A DNA stretch of 52,844 nt, taken from NCBI RefSeq assembly GCF_902506435.1, contig NZ_LR733215.1:3268769-3321612 (forward strand), written 5' to 3'. Below are positions 8,012-15,802 of the stretch, one piece after another. The first letter of the stretch is position 1; each line of letters starts with the position of its first letter. Source of the DNA: Nocardioides sp. AX2bis. GTDB taxonomy: Bacteria > Actinomycetota > Actinomycetes > Propionibacteriales > Nocardioidaceae. The position numbers were made by a program, and so were the translations under genes. Below the pieces are notes generated by a model, which did no database searches, was not told the DNA's origin, and saw nothing but the letters and a program-made list of their open reading frames with translations.

Positions 8012-8788
8012 GTGAAGCCGATCGCGTACGAGCCGTCGATCATGTCCCTCTACCTGGGCATGCGCGTCCGCGACCAGCTTCTGGCGACTGGCACTGGTTT
8101 CGTCGTAGAACACTAGGGCCTTCCATTTCTAGGGACGAACCGGCATAACCTCACCGGACGCCATTCGGACAATAACGAGCTCATGAGCCCGGCGACCGGC
8201 GCTGTTCCGGACACAGTCGTCATCACCCATGCGTGCACCGACGGCCTCGGAGTGTGGATCCAGCGTCAAGAGTCTCTCTATGACGATGATGGCCGGCCGC
8301 TCTGGCTTGAACATCCCACGTACGGCAGGACCGTGGAAGTTGTCGCGATGCCACTAACAAATCTGCGTGAGGTGGCGCTTCATCCGTACCCGCTCGAAGA
8401 CCCAAGCCCCGGGGTTCTCGTTGGCGTGACAAGTGAGGTAAACGTCGTTGGGTTCCCGCTGAACATGCATCACGCCGGGTTCCTTGCGATCTGGGCAAGA
8501 GGCACCATCGCATCCGAGTACCACGTCGATTACGACGAACTTCCCCTGTTCTTGATTGACAGCCGCACCAGGCCAGGGCAATCGGGATCGCCGGTAATCT
8601 TATTCAGCGCCGGCGGGCACTATCAGGTCGAGGGAGAGGTATCGCCGCGCGCGGGACACCTCACTAAACTGCTGGGTATCTACTCCGGGAGAGTCAACAA
8701 AGACAGCGACCTCGGCTTCGTCTGGCGGGTCCGCGCCATCCAGGAGGTAGTCCGCGCGGCGGTCAGGCCCTCCGAAAGTGCGCCGTAG
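8012..8788 (+). pseudogene. trypsin-like serine protease interrupted by an in-frame TAG
   Basis: From the GTG at 8012 the frame reads a trypsin-like N-terminus ending in ATGTGFVVEH, then TAG at 8114-8116. It continues in the same frame with LGTNRHNLTGRHSDNNE into the long open frame that starts at ATG 8183. The catalytic His would be codon 45 (8144-8146) and the catalytic Ser codon 193, in GQSGSP. The usual Asp strand reads VEVVAMPL with Glu. No ATG, GTG or TTG lies between the TAG and the His codon, so re-initiation at 8183 gives a 201-residue product lacking the His. Full length would be 258 codons. A single nonsense mutation, a sequencing error or programmed readthrough would each explain it; decay is simplest. 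Confidence 0.72.
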
Positions 8789-8992
8789 TGCACGGCCTTG
8801 GCTCTTAGCGGTCCGGGCCTGCCCGTCGAGTCGATCTTTCGGCCGGTTCGAGTCGGCGCCGCTTGGCATTCGGATCTGCCGCGTTCTGCGCGCCTGCCGT
8901 CCTGCGTCTATCCGCCGCGAATCCCCTTATTCTCGCAAGCGGGCCCCTACGGCGGGTCGTCTGGGAACCATGATGGACGCGGTCAACTCGCA

Positions 8993-9793
8993 TCAGCTGA
9001 GATCAAGCACCTCCAGAATCCCGCGCAACTCGAACATCCGATCAGACGCCGCGGGGAGCTCCTTCCGAAGGTCGCGCAGCCGCCGTGCGCTATTCCGATC
9101 AATTTGCTGCGACCCCATCTCTTCCGCTAATCGCGAGATGGCTCGCAAGCCCCAGAACTGACCGAAAGGTTTCTTCTCAACGTCGATGACACTGTCGATA
9201 AGCACGATCGTATAGTTGGGGTCGGGCTTCGAGTACAGAACCGCGTAGGCCGCGAGCCGCTGTCCAAGGTCTCCGCCCTTGAGCGCACTCTCAAGTGGAA
9301 CGGATTCGCCCGCATCTGCGGCCGCAATCATCTCCCCCACGATCTTGGTCATCACCTGGGTGCGCGCAGACCCGCTCGGCATGCCCGTGCGCGGGTCTCG
9401 AACGGCGTTGTATTGACTGACCAGACTTGGGAGACGTTCCCTGGATTCCCCGTCAATGGCATCTGTGAGTTGCGCGCGCTCACGAGCCTCATTCGCCTCC
9501 TGAACCTGGCGAACTGAGGCGCTTGCCCCCTCAACCTGGTCCATGCGCTGGGCCAACTCGCGGTACTTGACTCCGCCGATCGGGGTGTCGATTGACTCGA
9601 AGACAGAGCCGAGCCACGGAACGATGGCAATTCCAAGTAGCACCAGGACGATCGTGTCCATCTGAACGGTCGGCCAGACCAGATGCACAACAACCAGGGC
9701 GAGAGCGCCTGCGGTAATCGCGCCCTTAACGAGGCCAGCGCGGCGGTGATGGGCGTCCGTACGTTTCGCACGGGTGTCCTTTGAGGGATCCAT
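8993..9793 (-). CDS. membrane-anchored protein with a coiled coil and a cytoplasmic helical domain
   Basis: This 266-residue protein has a basic N-terminus and then two adjacent hydrophobic segments, about residues 24-42 and 47-66. A short PIGGVKYRELAQRM juxtamembrane motif follows, then a charged coiled-coil stretch (about 80-115) rich in Glu, Arg and Gln. The C-terminal domain (about 120-266) looks alpha-helical and repeat-like. The topology, a hairpin anchor with a large cytosolic domain, resembles membrane effectors or scaffolds of defence loci, but I do not recognise a named family. The ATG at 9793 has GGGGGTGA upstream. It is convergent with the broken protease gene and sits alone, about 390 bases from the next gene. 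Confidence 0.8.
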   Translation of the reverse strand: MDPSKDTRAKRTDAHHRRAGLVKGAITAGALALVVVHLVWPTVQMDTIVLVLLGIAIVPWLGSVFESIDTPIGGVKYRELAQRMDQVEGASASVRQVQEANEARERAQLTDAIDGESRERLPSLVSQYNAVRDPRTGMPSGSARTQVMTKIVGEMIAAADAGESVPLESALKGGDLGQRLAAYAVLYSKPDPNYTIVLIDSVIDVEKKPFGQFWGLRAISRLAEEMGSQQIDRNSARRLRDLRKELPAASDRMFELRGILEVLDLS

Positions 9794-10181
9794 CGGGTCA
9801 CCCCCTACGACTTTCGTCCTGCCAGGCGCGGACGCGCCCCGACAACTGTCCGCATCCTAGACACCGCAAGACGTGGGCCGTGACCTAAAGCAAAGGCGTC
9901 TGGATCACGGCAGAGACAGCATGGGATAGGTCTTACCGCCGCGTATCGGCCTGCGTGTCTGATACAGCGATGTCACGTCCCAACGGGCTATGCGTCAGCC
10001 TCGTCACAACGGTTCCGGCGTGCCACTCCGCGGCCGTGGGGAACCTCGGCTTGGCCATTGCTCAGGAGCTCCCGACAGGTCTGCGCTCTGCATTCAGATC
10101 CCGGCCGGATGACGCCAACGGGGCTAGAACCTGCGCTGCGCTCGCCGCTGAGCCGGTTCCGACCTGGCCCCGAAGGGCCCG
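9794..10181. other. 388-base intergenic stretch, no gene recognised
   Basis: The stretch separates two minus-strand genes, so it should hold the promoter of the membrane protein gene. The plus-strand reading near 10100 contains the TGLEP peptide often produced by false translation of tRNA-like sequence. I could not fold a credible cloverleaf or T-arm there. No repeat or clear promoter is visible. Confidence 0.5.
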
Positions 10182-10790
10182 TTAGCAAGGGACGAAGGTG
10201 TAACCGTCCGGTTCGTAGCAGCGGGGACCGGTGTATCCATGATCGTCATCCGTTGTGTAGACCAAACCTCCTGAGCCCCCGTCGTCATCAGACGATGGGG
10301 CGTCAGGAATCGGCTCAGGAGGTGCTGGCGCGGGAGGTGGCGGCGGAGGCGAAGGGCGAGCAAGTCGCGTGCCTTGACCCGCCGGGACCGCCTTGCCGAT
10401 CCACCGGCCCATGAATCGGACGCGGCTGAAGAAGTGGTTCACATCGGAGTCCCACGCGAGCCCGACGAAGTCGTCGCCCTCGCAGACGACGTTGTAGTAC
10501 CCCTCGGCGTCGGTTACCTCAAAGGTCCCGTCCTCGCTGCACACAACAACCTCTTGCTCCCCGCACCGGACCGAACCGGTGCGGGTCTCCTCAAGTGCCT
10601 GCCGCATGCACTGCTGCTCTGTTTGAGCCTGACGCTGCTCAGACTTCTCGCCTGGATTCATGCTGATTGCGCGCCGGACTTGCCTATCGCTCAGTTGAGT
10701 TGGTTCTTCCTGTTCGTCGGTCGCGGCGCACCCGCTGAGAAACAGCGCAGCGACTACCGCAACCGATCCGGACCTGCTGGAGAGCGACAT
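10182..10790 (-). CDS. lipoprotein with Pro-rich linker
   Basis: This protein has a signal peptide and lipobox (hydrophobic VAVVAALFLSGC), so it should be lipid-anchored outside the membrane. A charged Gln/Glu-rich region follows. A compact domain with paired cysteines (CGEQEVVVCSEDGTF, YNVVCEGDDF) comes next, then a run of prolines, an acidic Gly/Asp linker, and a C-terminal CYEPDGYTFVPC. The ATG at 10790 gives the best-proportioned signal peptide (202 residues). In-frame ATGs at 10832 and 10844 are possible, and 10844 lies 6 bases from the upstream gene stop, which would suit coupling. No family was recognised; it may form disulfides and bind a surface ligand. It is co-directional with the next lipoprotein gene and probably in one operon. 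Confidence 0.72.
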   Translation of the reverse strand: MSLSSRSGSVAVVAALFLSGCAATDEQEEPTQLSDRQVRRAISMNPGEKSEQRQAQTEQQCMRQALEETRTGSVRCGEQEVVVCSEDGTFEVTDAEGYYNVVCEGDDFVGLAWDSDVNHFFSRVRFMGRWIGKAVPAGQGTRLARPSPPPPPPAPAPPEPIPDAPSSDDDGGSGGLVYTTDDDHGYTGPRCYEPDGYTFVPC

Positions 10791-10850
10791 TCGATGAGTA
10801 TGCCTCGCAATCTGTGCCGTCTCCGTTGTCATGCATCGCACCATGAGGGC

Positions 10851-11300
10851 TCACTTGGGGCGCTGGAGCACGTCCTGTAGTCGGTAGGCGGCGTCGTTGC
10901 CCTCTCCGAGGGCCGCCTCGATCTTGCCCATGGGGCACCCAGCGGTCCCGTTGTCGCACATGGTCCAGTAGGCGTTGCCGAGGGAGTACCGGTAGAGGAC
11001 GAGGCGGGCGGGTCGCGCCGGGGCCGACGAGCATGCTGTCAGGGCGTCGTCTATGCCCTGCTGGAGCCGGTCGAAACGATCACTGAAGGTCGAGAAGGCC
11101 AAGCCGTTGGTGTCGTTGGCCAGCATGACATCGACCAGGGGCGACATCTCGTCCCGGCAGGTCTGACTCTCCGCGAACTCCGGTGATGCCAACGAGCCAG
11201 CCGGGTCGGTCGATTCCTGCTGGGCCTCATCGGTTGACCCGCCACAGGCTCCCATGGCGAGAACGGACAGCAGTGCCAGCCAGACGGGAAAACGGCTCAT
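10851..11300 (-). CDS. small secreted lipoprotein
   Basis: This 149-residue protein starts with a clear lipoprotein signal peptide (MSRFPVWLALLSVLAMGAC, lipobox MGAC) and a Gly/Ser/Asp linker. The mature part is about 110 residues, with conserved-looking cysteines in SQTCRDEM, LTACSSA, TMCDNG and GCPMGK, and a largely helical pattern. Cysteine number suggests two disulfides in the extracytoplasmic domain. It is the first gene of a probable two-lipoprotein operon. I recognise no named domain. Cell-surface location is well supported; function is unknown. Confidence 0.83.
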   Translation of the reverse strand: MSRFPVWLALLSVLAMGACGGSTDEAQQESTDPAGSLASPEFAESQTCRDEMSPLVDVMLANDTNGLAFSTFSDRFDRLQQGIDDALTACSSAPARPARLVLYRYSLGNAYWTMCDNGTAGCPMGKIEAALGEGNDAAYRLQDVLQRPK

Positions 11301-11507
11301 CGCCCCAACCTAGGGGGACCTCCAGGGGCAAGGAGCCTTGTTTCACCCGGACCCATGTGGGGTACCTATCCCGGCTTCTCCCGCGACCGGCTGAGCCAAG
11401 GCAAGGTCCATAAGAGTGCTTCGCCGACCGTTGGATGGCCCGACCTGTCGAGTTTACCGGGGTTAGGTCATGTGGTCAGCGGGCCTGCTGGCGAGGCGAA
11501 AGAACTC

Positions 11508-11582
11508 TCAGAGCCGCGCTCGAAGCTCATCCTTTTTCGTTGAGAACTCCTTGTCGTTGAGGATGCCGTCCTTATGGCCCAA
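11508..11582 (-). pseudogene. remnant of a SHOCT-domain C-terminus
   Basis: On the minus strand, codons 11582 to 11508 read HKDGILNDKEFSTKKDEL followed by RARL and TGA, the signature of the short C-terminal SHOCT domain. An in-frame stop lies just upstream (11583-11585), and beyond it the frame reads RLATSF, which also aligns with the SHOCT start. This is therefore a decayed fragment. The rest of the 11301-11704 gap shows no gene. Confidence 0.5.
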
Positions 11583-11704
11583 TCAAAACGAGGTCGCCAA
11601 GCGTGTCCTCGGCTCGCGTCTCTCCTCCGCGCACCCGCCGGATGACAAGTCGTCTCTGGGTCATCTACGGCCGAGGGTCCGATGCCTCGCGATACGTTCG
11701 GCCC

Positions 11705-12226
11705 ATGCAGCAGTCCAAGTGGATCTACGACCCCAGTCCGGACAACACGGCTCGTACGCTACTTGGCATTGAGGGGCCGCGGCCCCTTGTGTGCGTCGGT
11801 ATCAACCCTTCGACTGCTACTCCCGGCGACTTAGATCGCACTGTTGCCACCGTGGAACGGGTATCGGTGCAGCAGGGATACGACGGTTTCGTCATGCTCA
11901 ACGTGTACCCCCAGAGGGCAACTGACCCGGACGATCTGCACGCGACCGTTGACTCAGAACTTCACGAGTGGAACATGCGCTCGATCGCGGCCCTCGCGAA
12001 TGGGCGCGATCTGACCGTCTGGGCGGCTTGGGGAACGCTCATCCGCAAACGGAAGTATCTGGCGGGCCTTCTAACGGAGATCGTCGGTCTGCCTGAGCTG
12101 AGGAGCTGCACATGGGTGAGCCGAGGCGCCCGTAGCAAGGCCGGTCATCCCCACCATCCTCTTTACGTAAGGGCCGACGCGCCGCTCGAGGACTTCGATG
12201 CGCTTGGCTACGTGGCGACCCTGTAG
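11705..12226 (+). CDS. DUF1643 domain protein
   Basis: This 173-residue protein matches DUF1643. It has an N-terminal WIYDPSPDNTARTLLGI, then PLVCVGINPSTATPGDLDRT, MLNVYPQRATDP, and the central VWAAWGTLIRKRKYL. A C-terminal GHPHHPLYV motif completes the pattern, and the length is normal for the family. DUF1643 proteins are small cytosolic proteins found sporadically in accessory regions and phages; their GINPSTA motif recalls the active-site loop of uracil-DNA-glycosylase-like folds, but no activity is established. The frame is open upstream to 11603, yet the ATG at 11705 starts exactly at the conserved region. No strong ribosome site is visible. It is not obviously in an operon. Confidence 0.83.
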   Translation: MQQSKWIYDPSPDNTARTLLGIEGPRPLVCVGINPSTATPGDLDRTVATVERVSVQQGYDGFVMLNVYPQRATDPDDLHATVDSELHEWNMRSIAALANGRDLTVWAAWGTLIRKRKYLAGLLTEIVGLPELRSCTWVSRGARSKAGHPHHPLYVRADAPLEDFDALGYVATL

Positions 12227-12636
12227 CCCATAGATTCGCCGTCGCCTGCCGGGAAGAGCGGAACCACGTCATACCGCCGCGAGCAGGACACCCCAAACCT
12301 CCGGCCATGCCGATAAGCGGACGCTTGGGTAGCAAGCCCCGACAACCACACGATGACCACAGTGATCGCGTGTCACGTCGCCATAGCTGAGGAACTGGCG
12401 GCAAGTTGCCGCCCAGCGGCTTGGCGAGCCTCATCGTGACGGAGCTACGGCGTCACTTCCACGCGGTCGCGCGCGGTCAACTCGGACTTGTCCCACTCCC
12501 CCGCTTGCGTGCGCGTTAGCAGTAGATGCCGTGACGACGGTGGTCAATTCCCCTAAGTCCCACGTTGCGGTCCACAACTTGCTCAAGCTTGCGAAATTTC
12601 GACCGCTTTTCGGAGGCCGCAACTACCCTCGACACG
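12227..12636. other. 410-base intergenic stretch with one tight palindrome
   Basis: No gene is supported. A perfect inverted repeat, GGCGGCAA-G-TTGCCGCC, lies at 12397-12413. It could be an operator for the downstream membrane protein gene or the stem of a terminator for DUF1643; it lacks a T-tract. The remaining sequence has frequent stops and no recognisable motif. Confidence 0.45.
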
Positions 12637-13896
12637 ATGCTTCCACTGTTGATTGTCTTCGTAGCCCTGATCGCTCTAGCAACCCTGGGTTGGCTTCTGT
12701 GGCGGCACGCCGGCACGAACGAGGTTTTATCGCGACACTCGCCCGCCACTAACGGCCCCGGTTCCGAGCCGGTTCCACTGTTCCCGCCCTCGGGGGTGCT
12801 GGTCTCAGAGCAGGTACTGCGCTCTCTTGAGCCAGGGTCGCTGTCAGTCTGGGAGGCACTTGAGCAAGCGGCGGTGCCAGTTGCGATCGAGTACTTCCCG
12901 GTCAGCGATTCCGAGATCACGCGCTACCGAACTGTTCCAATGAACGCCTCCGCCCAGAGATCGATCGAGCAGATCGTAAAGACGCTTGGTCCGGGCCAAC
13001 CGACTCTGTACAGAGCTGTTCTGCCGAAGGGCGCAGAACTTGTGAAGGCCGCCGGCCAGTCGGGCTTCCGCGGGTTCTCTCGAACCGGCGGCAAGACCGC
13101 ACACGCAGTCCTCAAGCCGGTCGCCGCCGGCGGCGCCTTGGCAGCAGGGTGGCCGATCTTCGCTGTTGCCGGAACAGTAATGGCGGTCGACATGGTTGCG
13201 CAGCGTGAGATTCGAGCGCATCAGCGTCGAGTGGAGACGATCCTCGGGCGCCAGGAACAGCGTCACTACGCCGAGAGGATTAAGGATCAACGCACGGCGG
13301 ATGCGCAATTGACTCGTACGATCAGCCTCATTCTTGATGGGCATCAACCAGACCTCGAGCTCACGCTCAAGAGCGCGTACGACGAGTTCCACCGCTCGCA
13401 ACAGTTCCTTCAGAGGTATTGCCTGACTATTGAGGCGCTCGTCGAGTCGGACGGTAAAGTTGACTATGGACGCCTTGAGGCGGAAATCGGCATCGAGGGT
13501 CGGGACCACGATTTCTTCTGGCACCTGCACATGGCCCGAGGAGCGGTCGCCATCCGGCGGAGGGCTCTCGTGACCGAAGCCGCCGCATTGGCCCTTGCGG
13601 ACCCCAACAACCCATACACGGCAATGCGAAAGTTCCTGGACTCGCAGGTTGATTACCTCGACGAGGCCGAGGAGAACGTCAAGACCATCACGCAGCGTCT
13701 TTCCAACGTCGACCTCAAGGGCGGATGGTCCATCGCAAAAGCCGTTCGGAAGCGAGATCGAATCCGCACACTTGCTGCACCGCCCGCAAGTCAGGACGGG
13801 GCTGAGCTTCTGTTCCTTCGAACGGTGAGCGGCGAAGTTGTGCAGGTGGTACCTGCAGAAGACGTCGAGCCGCCGCAGATCCCGGCAAGCCAGTAG
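12637..13896 (+). CDS. membrane-anchored protein of unknown function in the accessory segment
   Basis: This 419-residue protein has an N-terminal membrane anchor (LPLLIVFVALIALATLGWLL) and a variable linker. A mid-protein domain follows, rich in small and hydrophobic residues, with an amphipathic stretch AVLKPVAAGGALAAGWPIFA at about 162-181. A second hydrophobic segment (VAGTVMAVDMV) follows. The C-terminal half is a long charged helical region with coiled-coil character (about 200-390). The ATG at 12637 is chosen because the hydrophobic anchor begins there; an open frame 24 codons longer has no ribosome site. I recognise no family. The Gly/Ala-rich membrane-like centre plus helical sensor-like tail would suit a pore or membrane-perturbing effector, but this is conjecture. 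It precedes the Mrr-like nuclease gene by about 100 bases. Confidence 0.78.
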   Translation: MLPLLIVFVALIALATLGWLLWRHAGTNEVLSRHSPATNGPGSEPVPLFPPSGVLVSEQVLRSLEPGSLSVWEALEQAAVPVAIEYFPVSDSEITRYRTVPMNASAQRSIEQIVKTLGPGQPTLYRAVLPKGAELVKAAGQSGFRGFSRTGGKTAHAVLKPVAAGGALAAGWPIFAVAGTVMAVDMVAQREIRAHQRRVETILGRQEQRHYAERIKDQRTADAQLTRTISLILDGHQPDLELTLKSAYDEFHRSQQFLQRYCLTIEALVESDGKVDYGRLEAEIGIEGRDHDFFWHLHMARGAVAIRRRALVTEAAALALADPNNPYTAMRKFLDSQVDYLDEAEENVKTITQRLSNVDLKGGWSIAKAVRKRDRIRTLAAPPASQDGAELLFLRTVSGEVVQVVPAEDVEPPQIPASQ

Positions 13897-13994
13897 CCGT
13901 CTCGAGGGCTGGCCTTGAGGCCTGCCGCCCGCTCCACGGTAGGTCCTTCCACCGCTTCGGCCCGACTGGCCTAGCCAACTCGTATGCTCACTGT

Positions 13995-14999
13995 GTGAGC
14001 CGTCGGCGGACACCCAGGAACCTAACTGCGAGGCCAAGTCAGGGCCCCGATCGTCCCTCTGATCTCGAACCTTCCCGCGGTCCCGTCGTGGAGACCGAGG
14101 TGCTCACAATCGAGGAGCTCGTGAGCGAATACGAAGGTCTGTGGGCGACGGCCTCGATGGCGGACCTGGACTTGAGCTCGATACCCCGCGTTGTCGACGA
14201 TTATCAGTGGTCACTACTTCGCTCAGCCTTCGCGGGTTACATCTGGGGATCAACTCAGGACGGCATTCCTGCCCTCCTGGCACATTCCGAGGACACCTTC
14301 CGCCTAAACGGGTACTTGCAGAAGTTGCAGGTCTTGCTGATCGTCTATGCGGATGGCGTGGCCGAAACGCACTATCTCCGCAATCTCAGCACGGGTTCTG
14401 AGACTGCGATGGAGTCTCGACAGCCGGCCCGGGTGGCGGGAGGTAACCATTCACCTGACGCCTCCCTCCTCATTGTCACGGAGCCGTCCTTCGGGATTGA
14501 CCACATGATCGAGCCGGACCCGGGCTCGCGAGCGCAGGATGTCGTGCGAGTGCTTGCTTGCTTGAGCAAACCGGGTGCACGACGTGCGCTCGCGGGGTTC
14601 CAGGGCGGTACGAACGCTGTACCGGAACCACGCTTAGTTCGTGACGCATTCGAGGCTGAAGAACTTGCCGCCGAATGGGTTCGGGCGATGGGTTATCCAG
14701 ACGCGGTGACCACCGCAAGGGGTGCCGACGGGGGCATCGACATCCATACCCCGAGCAGCAGAAAGGTTGCGGGCCAGGTCAAGTTCGAGGCAGTGAAGAC
14801 GGGGCGCCAAGTACTTCAGCAGTTGTACGGCGCTGGCCAGGCGACAGGTGCGACCACCTTTGTATTCTTCAGTTCGGCTGGTTACACAAGGGCCGCGTCT
14901 GAGTGGGCAAACGCCGTCGGCATTGCACTATTCAGGTTCCAGATCGACGGATCCGTAAGACCCGAGAACGGCTTGGCCGAGTTGCTCCTTCGTTCGTGA
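13995..14999 (+). CDS. Mrr-like restriction endonuclease with a novel N-terminal domain
   Basis: This 334-residue protein carries a PD-(D/E)XK nuclease of the Mrr_cat type in its last 120 residues. It has an EAEELAAEWVRAMGY helix, DGGIDI at 245-250 with the metal-binding Asp249, and the Gln-x-Lys motif QVK at 261-263. QLYGAGQATGATTFVFFSSAGYT then matches the usual strand-helix end. Mrr-type nucleases cleave modified or foreign DNA. The first 200 residues are a separate domain I do not recognise, presumably for target recognition or oligomerisation. The GTG at 13995 is used; no strong ribosome site is visible. It lies between the membrane protein and the HhH-like gene, all on the plus strand. 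Confidence 0.83.
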   Translation: MSRRRTPRNLTARPSQGPDRPSDLEPSRGPVVETEVLTIEELVSEYEGLWATASMADLDLSSIPRVVDDYQWSLLRSAFAGYIWGSTQDGIPALLAHSEDTFRLNGYLQKLQVLLIVYADGVAETHYLRNLSTGSETAMESRQPARVAGGNHSPDASLLIVTEPSFGIDHMIEPDPGSRAQDVVRVLACLSKPGARRALAGFQGGTNAVPEPRLVRDAFEAEELAAEWVRAMGYPDAVTTARGADGGIDIHTPSSRKVAGQVKFEAVKTGRQVLQQLYGAGQATGATTFVFFSSAGYTRAASEWANAVGIALFRFQIDGSVRPENGLAELLLRS

Positions 15000-15102
15000 T
15001 GACGGGCCAGCCTCACCGCAGAAAACCTGGATCCAGGTGCGTCATCTCGCCGCGTGACGCCTGTCGTCTCGGCCGAATGTCGAGTTTAGGTACCGTCATC
15101 AG

Positions 15103-15672
15103 ATGGCGACCCAGACACAGACCGACCAACTGCGGGACGCACTCCTGGCCCATCAGACGCTCGCATCACCCTTCTACGACGAGGCTGTCGACGAGATTGC
15201 GTCCCGGGCTCAGGACAGCGGCTCGCTCGGCAAGGCAGATATCGGCGGGCTTGTCGCATGGAAACGGCTCAACGGCAGCACGCGCTGGATGAGCGAGTTC
15301 ATGGCTACGCCCAACGACCTCGTCAGGAAAGCAACACTGAACGCTCGCGAAGCGGCCCTTAACGAAGCAGTCGACGTTCCTTCCGCTGCGCGAGCAGCAC
15401 GATCCGCGCTCTCGCCAATCGCGGGTTTCAAGACGGGCGACGCTCTCGCGTCTGCCGTGATCTACGCACTGGCCCCTTGTCGGATGGCCGTCTACGACAG
15501 GCGAGCACAACTTGGACTCGAAAAGCTCGGCCTCTTGCTCACCTCGACGCCGGGCAGGTACGGCAGGTACATGGCGCTCGTGACCGACCTAAGCATCGAG
15601 TCCGAGCGCCACGGCACCCCACTGAAGGCACGGGACATCGACCTCGCGTTGTTCGCCCTCGGGGGGACGTGA
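15103..15672 (+). CDS. helix-hairpin-helix DNA-glycosylase-like protein
   Basis: This 189-residue helical protein resembles the HhH-GPD fold in its second half. SPIAGFKTGDALASAVIYAL corresponds to the hairpin L-P-G-x-G-x-x-x-A-S-A, and PCRMAVYDRRAQLGL follows with an Asp in the position where glycosylases hold their catalytic Asp. There is no Fe-S cysteine cluster. It is short for an AlkA or OGG enzyme, so it could be a minimal glycosylase or a DNA-binding relative. The ATG at 15103 follows a mostly non-coding 100 bases after the nuclease gene. The same strand and proximity suggest membership of the same accessory cassette. Confidence 0.7.
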   Translation: MATQTQTDQLRDALLAHQTLASPFYDEAVDEIASRAQDSGSLGKADIGGLVAWKRLNGSTRWMSEFMATPNDLVRKATLNAREAALNEAVDVPSAARAARSALSPIAGFKTGDALASAVIYALAPCRMAVYDRRAQLGLEKLGLLLTSTPGRYGRYMALVTDLSIESERHGTPLKARDIDLALFALGGT

Positions 15673-15743
15673 TCGGCTGCGGGAACGCTCCGCGTCTTTA
15701 CGCCGCATATGTCTTTGCCGAGCGCGTACTGCCCACCAACTCA

Positions 15744-15780
15744 TAGGAGCCCCGAGGAGATGAACTCCTAGGGGCTCCTA
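15744..15780. terminator. bidirectional hairpin between the HhH-like gene and nrdJ
   Basis: A perfect 10-bp stem, TAGGAGCCCC with GGGGCTCCTA, carries a further GAG/CTC pairing inside. It lies between two convergent genes (stop codons at 15672 and 15803). No long T-tract follows in either direction, as is common in actinobacteria. Confidence 0.75.
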
Positions 15781-15802
15781 CGCACTTACTCAGCGCCAAA
15801 CA

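Noticed and set aside
8006..8113. GTG start at 8113 for the minus-strand hypothetical gene
   Set aside because: It would be antisense to the conserved protease N-terminus, although a GGAAGG lies upstream; the protease reading is much better supported.
10095..10165. tRNA-like sequence whose translation gives TGLEP
   Set aside because: On either strand I could not pair a T-arm, anticodon arm and acceptor stem; no tRNA call is justified.
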